Source: Lachnospiraceae bacterium (GTDB taxonomy: Bacteria; Bacillota; Clostridia; Lachnospirales; Lachnospiraceae). Taken from it: DNA of 45,497 bases. Below are positions 43,084 to 45,497 of this stretch, in pieces. Position 1 is the first letter of the stretch; each line of letters begins with the position of its first letter. The DNA lies in NCBI GenBank assembly GCA_015056975.1, contig SVFG01000011.1, forward strand, positions 1-45,497, written 5' to 3'. Position numbers and translations under genes: made by a program. Under the pieces are notes generated by a model. That model was not told the DNA's origin and ran no database searches. It saw only the letters and a list, made by a program, of their open reading frames with translations.

Positions 43084-44274
43084 TTAGCTTGTATAGTTAT
43101 CGAAGTAACCCTGAATCAGAATGATGGGTGTACCCTTGTCTCCGGAGCCGGAAGTCAAGTCACACAGGGAACCGATTAAGTCGGTAAGCTGTCTGGGTGT
43201 GGTGCCCTGGGATGCCATGTTGCCTACCAGATTATCCTGCTTAGCCTTGATACTGTTGGAGATTGCTTCCTTAAGCTCTGCGCCGCTAAGGTTTGCGAAA
43301 TCATTGTCAGCAAGATACTTTAACTTAAGCTCGTTGGGAGTACCAACAAGACCGTCTGTGAAAGCGGGAGATACTACGGGGTCTGCAAGCTCCCAGATTT
43401 TACCCTGAGGATCCTTGAATGCGCCGTCGCCGTATACCATAACTTCTACATGCTTTCCGGTCTTTTCCAAAATAGCTGCCTGAATATCCAGAACCAAATC
43501 CTTGCACTCGTTGGGGAAAAGCTTAATCTTATCCTCAGTGGACTTGTTGGAACCCAGCAGACCGTACTTTTCATTGTAGCCGCTGCCGTTTATTGGAGCA
43601 TTCATAATATCATCCAAGCCACATACAACCTTGGCACCTGCCTCGCGAAGGATACGCTTGGTGCGGACTCTGGTGTGGATATCACAGTTGATAATGCAGT
43701 CGGTGTAGTTTAAGATGGTCTTTGCCTGATTTGCAAATACAACTTCAACTTCTGCACCTGCCTCGGTGATGATGTCGGAATAGTACTGTACATAATCAAC
43801 ACCGGTAAATTCATGCTTATTCTCACCGAACAGCTCTCTATATTTCTCTAAAGTCAGAACATCGGTGTAGGGATTGATGCCGGCATCGTCCAGCTGGTCG
43901 TAGGTAAGCAGTGCGTTACCAACCTCGTCACTGGGATAGCTTAACATCAAAACTACCTTCTTGCAGCCCATTGCAATTCCCTTTAAGTTAATTGCAAAGC
44001 GGTTACGGGAAAGAATGGGGAAAATAACGCCCACTGTCTCACCACCCAATTTTGCTTTTACATCGGCAGCAATGTCACTAACGGATGCGTAATTGCCCTG
44101 TGCGCGTGCTACGATGGATTCTGTCAATGCGATGACATCTCTGTCTCTCAAAGAAAATCCTTCGCTCTCTGCTGCGCCTAAAACGCTTTCTACTGTAATG
44201 TCTACGAGATTGTCTCCTTCGCGGATGATAGGTCCGCGGATACCTCTTGAAACTGTTCCAACTCTTCTTTCCAT
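43084..44274 (-). CDS. Coenzyme F420-0:L-glutamate ligase family protein
   Basis: The 396-residue protein matches the F420-0:glutamate ligase fold. The N-terminal part (GIRGPIIREGDNLVDITVESV, LRDRDVIALTESIVARAQGNY) has the family's substrate-binding region; VIFPILSRNRFAINLKGIA and CKKVVLMLSYPSDEVGNALL follow. F420-dependent metabolism is not known in Lachnospiraceae, so the protein most likely adds glutamate, or forms another amide, on a different cofactor or metabolite. AGGAG lies 5 nt before the ATG. A promoter with TTGCAT-N17-TATAAT is seen at plus 44345-44373. The gene stands alone, convergent with the NSS transporter. Confidence 0.8.
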   Translation of the reverse strand: MERRVGTVSRGIRGPIIREGDNLVDITVESVLGAAESEGFSLRDRDVIALTESIVARAQGNYASVSDIAADVKAKLGGETVGVIFPILSRNRFAINLKGIAMGCKKVVLMLSYPSDEVGNALLTYDQLDDAGINPYTDVLTLEKYRELFGENKHEFTGVDYVQYYSDIITEAGAEVEVVFANQAKTILNYTDCIINCDIHTRVRTKRILREAGAKVVCGLDDIMNAPINGSGYNEKYGLLGSNKSTEDKIKLFPNECKDLVLDIQAAILEKTGKHVEVMVYGDGAFKDPQGKIWELADPVVSPAFTDGLVGTPNELKLKYLADNDFANLSGAELKEAISNSIKAKQDNLVGNMASQGTTPRQLTDLIGSLCDLTSGSGDKGTPIILIQGYFDNYTS

Positions 44275-44344
44275 ACATTACTCCTATCTGCAGGAAGGTC
44301 ATAAACCTTATGTCTGCGTGTATGCTTATTCAAAAAACATATAC

Positions 44345-44401
44345 ATTATACATGGATATTGTTTAAAATGCAATTGCTTATTGCATAGTTTATGATAAAA
44401 T
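44345..44401. promoter_or_regulatory. Divergent promoters sharing an inverted repeat
   Basis: Minus strand: TTGCAT (plus 44368-44373), 17-bp spacer, TATAAT (plus 44345-44350), for the F420 ligase-like gene. Plus strand: TTGCTT (44374-44379), 16-bp spacer, TAAAAT (44396-44401), for the HAD gene. ATGCAAT (44368-44374) and ATTGCAT (44380-44386) form a 7-bp inverted repeat across both -35 elements, a plausible shared operator. Confidence 0.6.
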
Positions 44402-44447
44402 ATTTAGGGAGAGTTTGTCGAAAATTACAAAGAGAGGCAAAAATCAG

Positions 44448-45110
44448 GTGATAAAAGCAATTATTTTCGATGCATTTGGAACACTTTTTCAGGTGACAAG
44501 CGGCGGTTCTGCGAGAACAATTATGAAGAATATAGCAGACTGTGGAACTGTGGTGGACGGACAGATATTCCTACAAGAGTGGAAGGACTATTACAAAAAG
44601 CATACGGCCGGTGCTTGCAAATTAATGACGGAGCGCGATATTTTTATTTCCAGAATTAGGATGTTTTATGAGCATTATGGTGTGTGCAGGAATGCAGAAG
44701 CTGATGCGGATGCACTTTTAGCCGGCGCCTATGAGCGTGAGGCGTATCCGGAGGCAAAGGACGTACTTACTGCGTTAAAGGAGAAGTATCTGATTTTTAT
44801 CGGCTCCAATACGGATAATGATGTGCTTAAGAGCGTCATGCATAAAAATAATATCACAGTGGATAAGGTTTATACATCCGAGAACTTAAAATGCTACAAG
44901 CCCAATTCACAATTTTACACACACATTTTGAAGGATAATGCTTTGAGTCCGCAGGAGGTTTGGTTTGTCGGAGATTCTGTAACAGATGATGTTCTGGGAC
45001 CGAAATCGGTCGGAATGAAAACGGTATGGGTAGACAGAGGCGGTGCCGGAGGCGATTACGGACAGGAGAAGACGGTTCAGGATTTGAAAGAACTGATAGA
45101 ATATTTGTAA
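44448..45110 (+). CDS. HAD-superfamily hydrolase
   Basis: The 220-residue protein has the four HAD motifs: the nucleophile Asp in IIFDAFGTLF (motif I), Ser in FIGSNTDNDV (motif II), Lys in CYKPNSQFY (motif III), and the acidic pair in WFVGDSVTDDVLG (motif IV). It has a helical cap, as in subfamily IA phosphatases. The start is GTG at 44448, with AGAGAGG about 10 nt upstream; a TTG at 44415 is in frame but poorly placed. The substrate is unknown; phosphoglycolate phosphatase-like and haloacid dehalogenase-like roles are both open. The gene faces away from the F420 ligase-like gene. Confidence 0.85.
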   Translation: MIKAIIFDAFGTLFQVTSGGSARTIMKNIADCGTVVDGQIFLQEWKDYYKKHTAGACKLMTERDIFISRIRMFYEHYGVCRNAEADADALLAGAYEREAYPEAKDVLTALKEKYLIFIGSNTDNDVLKSVMHKNNITVDKVYTSENLKCYKPNSQFYTHILKDNALSPQEVWFVGDSVTDDVLGPKSVGMKTVWVDRGGAGGDYGQEKTVQDLKELIEYL

Positions 45111-45120
45111 GGAATTTGTT

Positions 45121-45400
45121 TGTTATGGCCCACTATCAGCGATTGGGCCTGTGCAGGGGAAATGCTCTTCCCAGACCCACAGAGAGGCAATTTTTGTCTT
45201 AAAATCAGCCGAAAATCAGGACTTTTGGGTCTCAGGTAGTAAATACGGTCCTCAGACCCTCAATTTAAAAAATAGAGGGTCTGGAAGAAAGAAGTCGTGT
45301 TGTGGTGCCCACGGGGCGAATTAAATTGGGAGTATATTTTGAGCGTTGGTTTAAACCAAGGGTAAGAAGCGCGAACACAAGTCACGCAGCTCATTTTGAA
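45121..45400 (+). ncRNA. Highly structured intergenic region, possible HEARO/omega-type RNA
   Basis: The 304 nt between the HAD stop and the next gene hold no frame but many stems: GGCCCA/TGGGCC (45127-45149), GGGAA/TTCCC, AGACCCA (45173-45179) with TGGGTCT (45226-45232), CAGACCCTC (45253-45261) with GAGGGTCTG (45275-45283), the palindrome TTGGTTTAAACCAA (45346-45359), and a closing stem CGTGTTGTG (45296-45304) with CACAAgtCACG (45376-45386). The unpaired-looking string GTAAGAAGCGCGAACACAA near the 3' end recalls, from memory, the conserved end of HEARO RNAs that accompany IscB nucleases. No IscB gene follows, so it would be a stand-alone copy. Confidence 0.45.
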
Positions 45401-45414
45401 AGGAGTAAATGCAA

Positions 45415-45497
45415 ATGAAACTAATAATCACGGATATTGAGAATTTTAATATCCCTGTAGAAGGAGAATACAAAATAATATGTCCCAAGGGTGATAT
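45415..45497 (+). CDS. N-terminal fragment of a gene running off the window, flavodoxin-like guess
   Basis: AAAGGAG (45399-45405) lies 9 nt before the ATG at 45415; another in-frame ATG at 45409 is too close. Only 27 residues are visible (MKLIITDIENFNIPVEGEYK and a few more, ending ICPKGD). The beginning resembles the first strands of flavodoxin-family NAD(P)H-dependent oxidoreductases common in Lachnospiraceae, but the fragment is too short to be sure. Confidence 0.4.
   Translation, partial: MKLIITDIENFNIPVEGEYKIICPKGD

Noticed and set aside
1..45497. CRISPR arrays, tRNA or rRNA genes, insertion sequences with transposase
   Set aside because: None was seen; repeats present are palindromic or short tandem, and no transposase frame is recognisable.

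Overview
The window looks like chromosomal DNA of an anaerobic Firmicute, most likely family Lachnospiraceae (Clostridia). Support: moderate-to-low GC with AGGAGG-type ribosome sites, sigma-A style promoters, Ham1-like, GH4, DegV and HisKA/REC proteins of clostridial character, and many membrane hybrid histidine kinases. This is inference from protein character; there is no rRNA or tRNA in the window.

Layout. 1-2000: the 3' end of a DnaJ-type cysteine-rich protein, then an AAA/DUF4143 ATPase behind a promoter flanked by direct repeats. 1964-4911: a hybrid histidine kinase with a short attenuator-like leader, overlapping a Ham1/RdgB-family pyrophosphatase. 4915-7294: a large lipoprotein with a solute-binding domain, behind a promoter with four phased GTAAGA boxes. 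7335-9803: a chemoreceptor with a Lys-rich tail. 9819-12238: an Old Yellow Enzyme-type oxidoreductase and a GH4 glycosidase. 12235-12468: a promoter-terminator pair enclosing about 200 nt without a gene (candidate small RNA). 12571-14213: methyltransferase and acetyltransferase. 14304-17782: response regulator, ABC-2 transporter and sensor kinase. 17951-32455: a 14.5 kb signalling block (PAS kinase, receiver/HD-GYP protein, CheR, CheB, CheY, CheA, CheW, chemoreceptor, then two membrane hybrid kinases, the second fused to a DegV domain). 32582-35422: an XRE/TPR regulator overlapping an ABC exporter. 35788-41051 (minus strand): a sugar-type ABC importer (ATPase, two permeases, binding lipoprotein) plus an OB-fold-like lipoprotein; the first permease has a frameshift. 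41206-42561: a sodium-dependent NSS transporter. 43084-44274 (minus): an F420-0:glutamate ligase family protein. 44448-45110: a HAD hydrolase. 45121-45400: a highly structured non-coding stretch that resembles a HEARO/omega-type RNA, just before a partial gene.

The most unusual non-coding signals are long, layered palindromes. One (35470-35732) has 45-nt arms that pair throughout if G-U pairs are allowed. Two more lie in tandem (42637-42833 and 42837-43031). All three sit exactly between the terminators of convergent genes and are visibly more GC-rich than the surroundings. A smaller AT-rich relative in shape lies at 17782-17897. Their sequences differ but the architecture is alike (long outer arms, second helix, apical hairpin). 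I do not recognise them as a named family.

The strongest protein-level observations are the kinase-receiver-DegV fusion, an HD-GYP domain that has lost the first metal-binding His and the distal Asp residues, and the single-base deletion in the importer permease.
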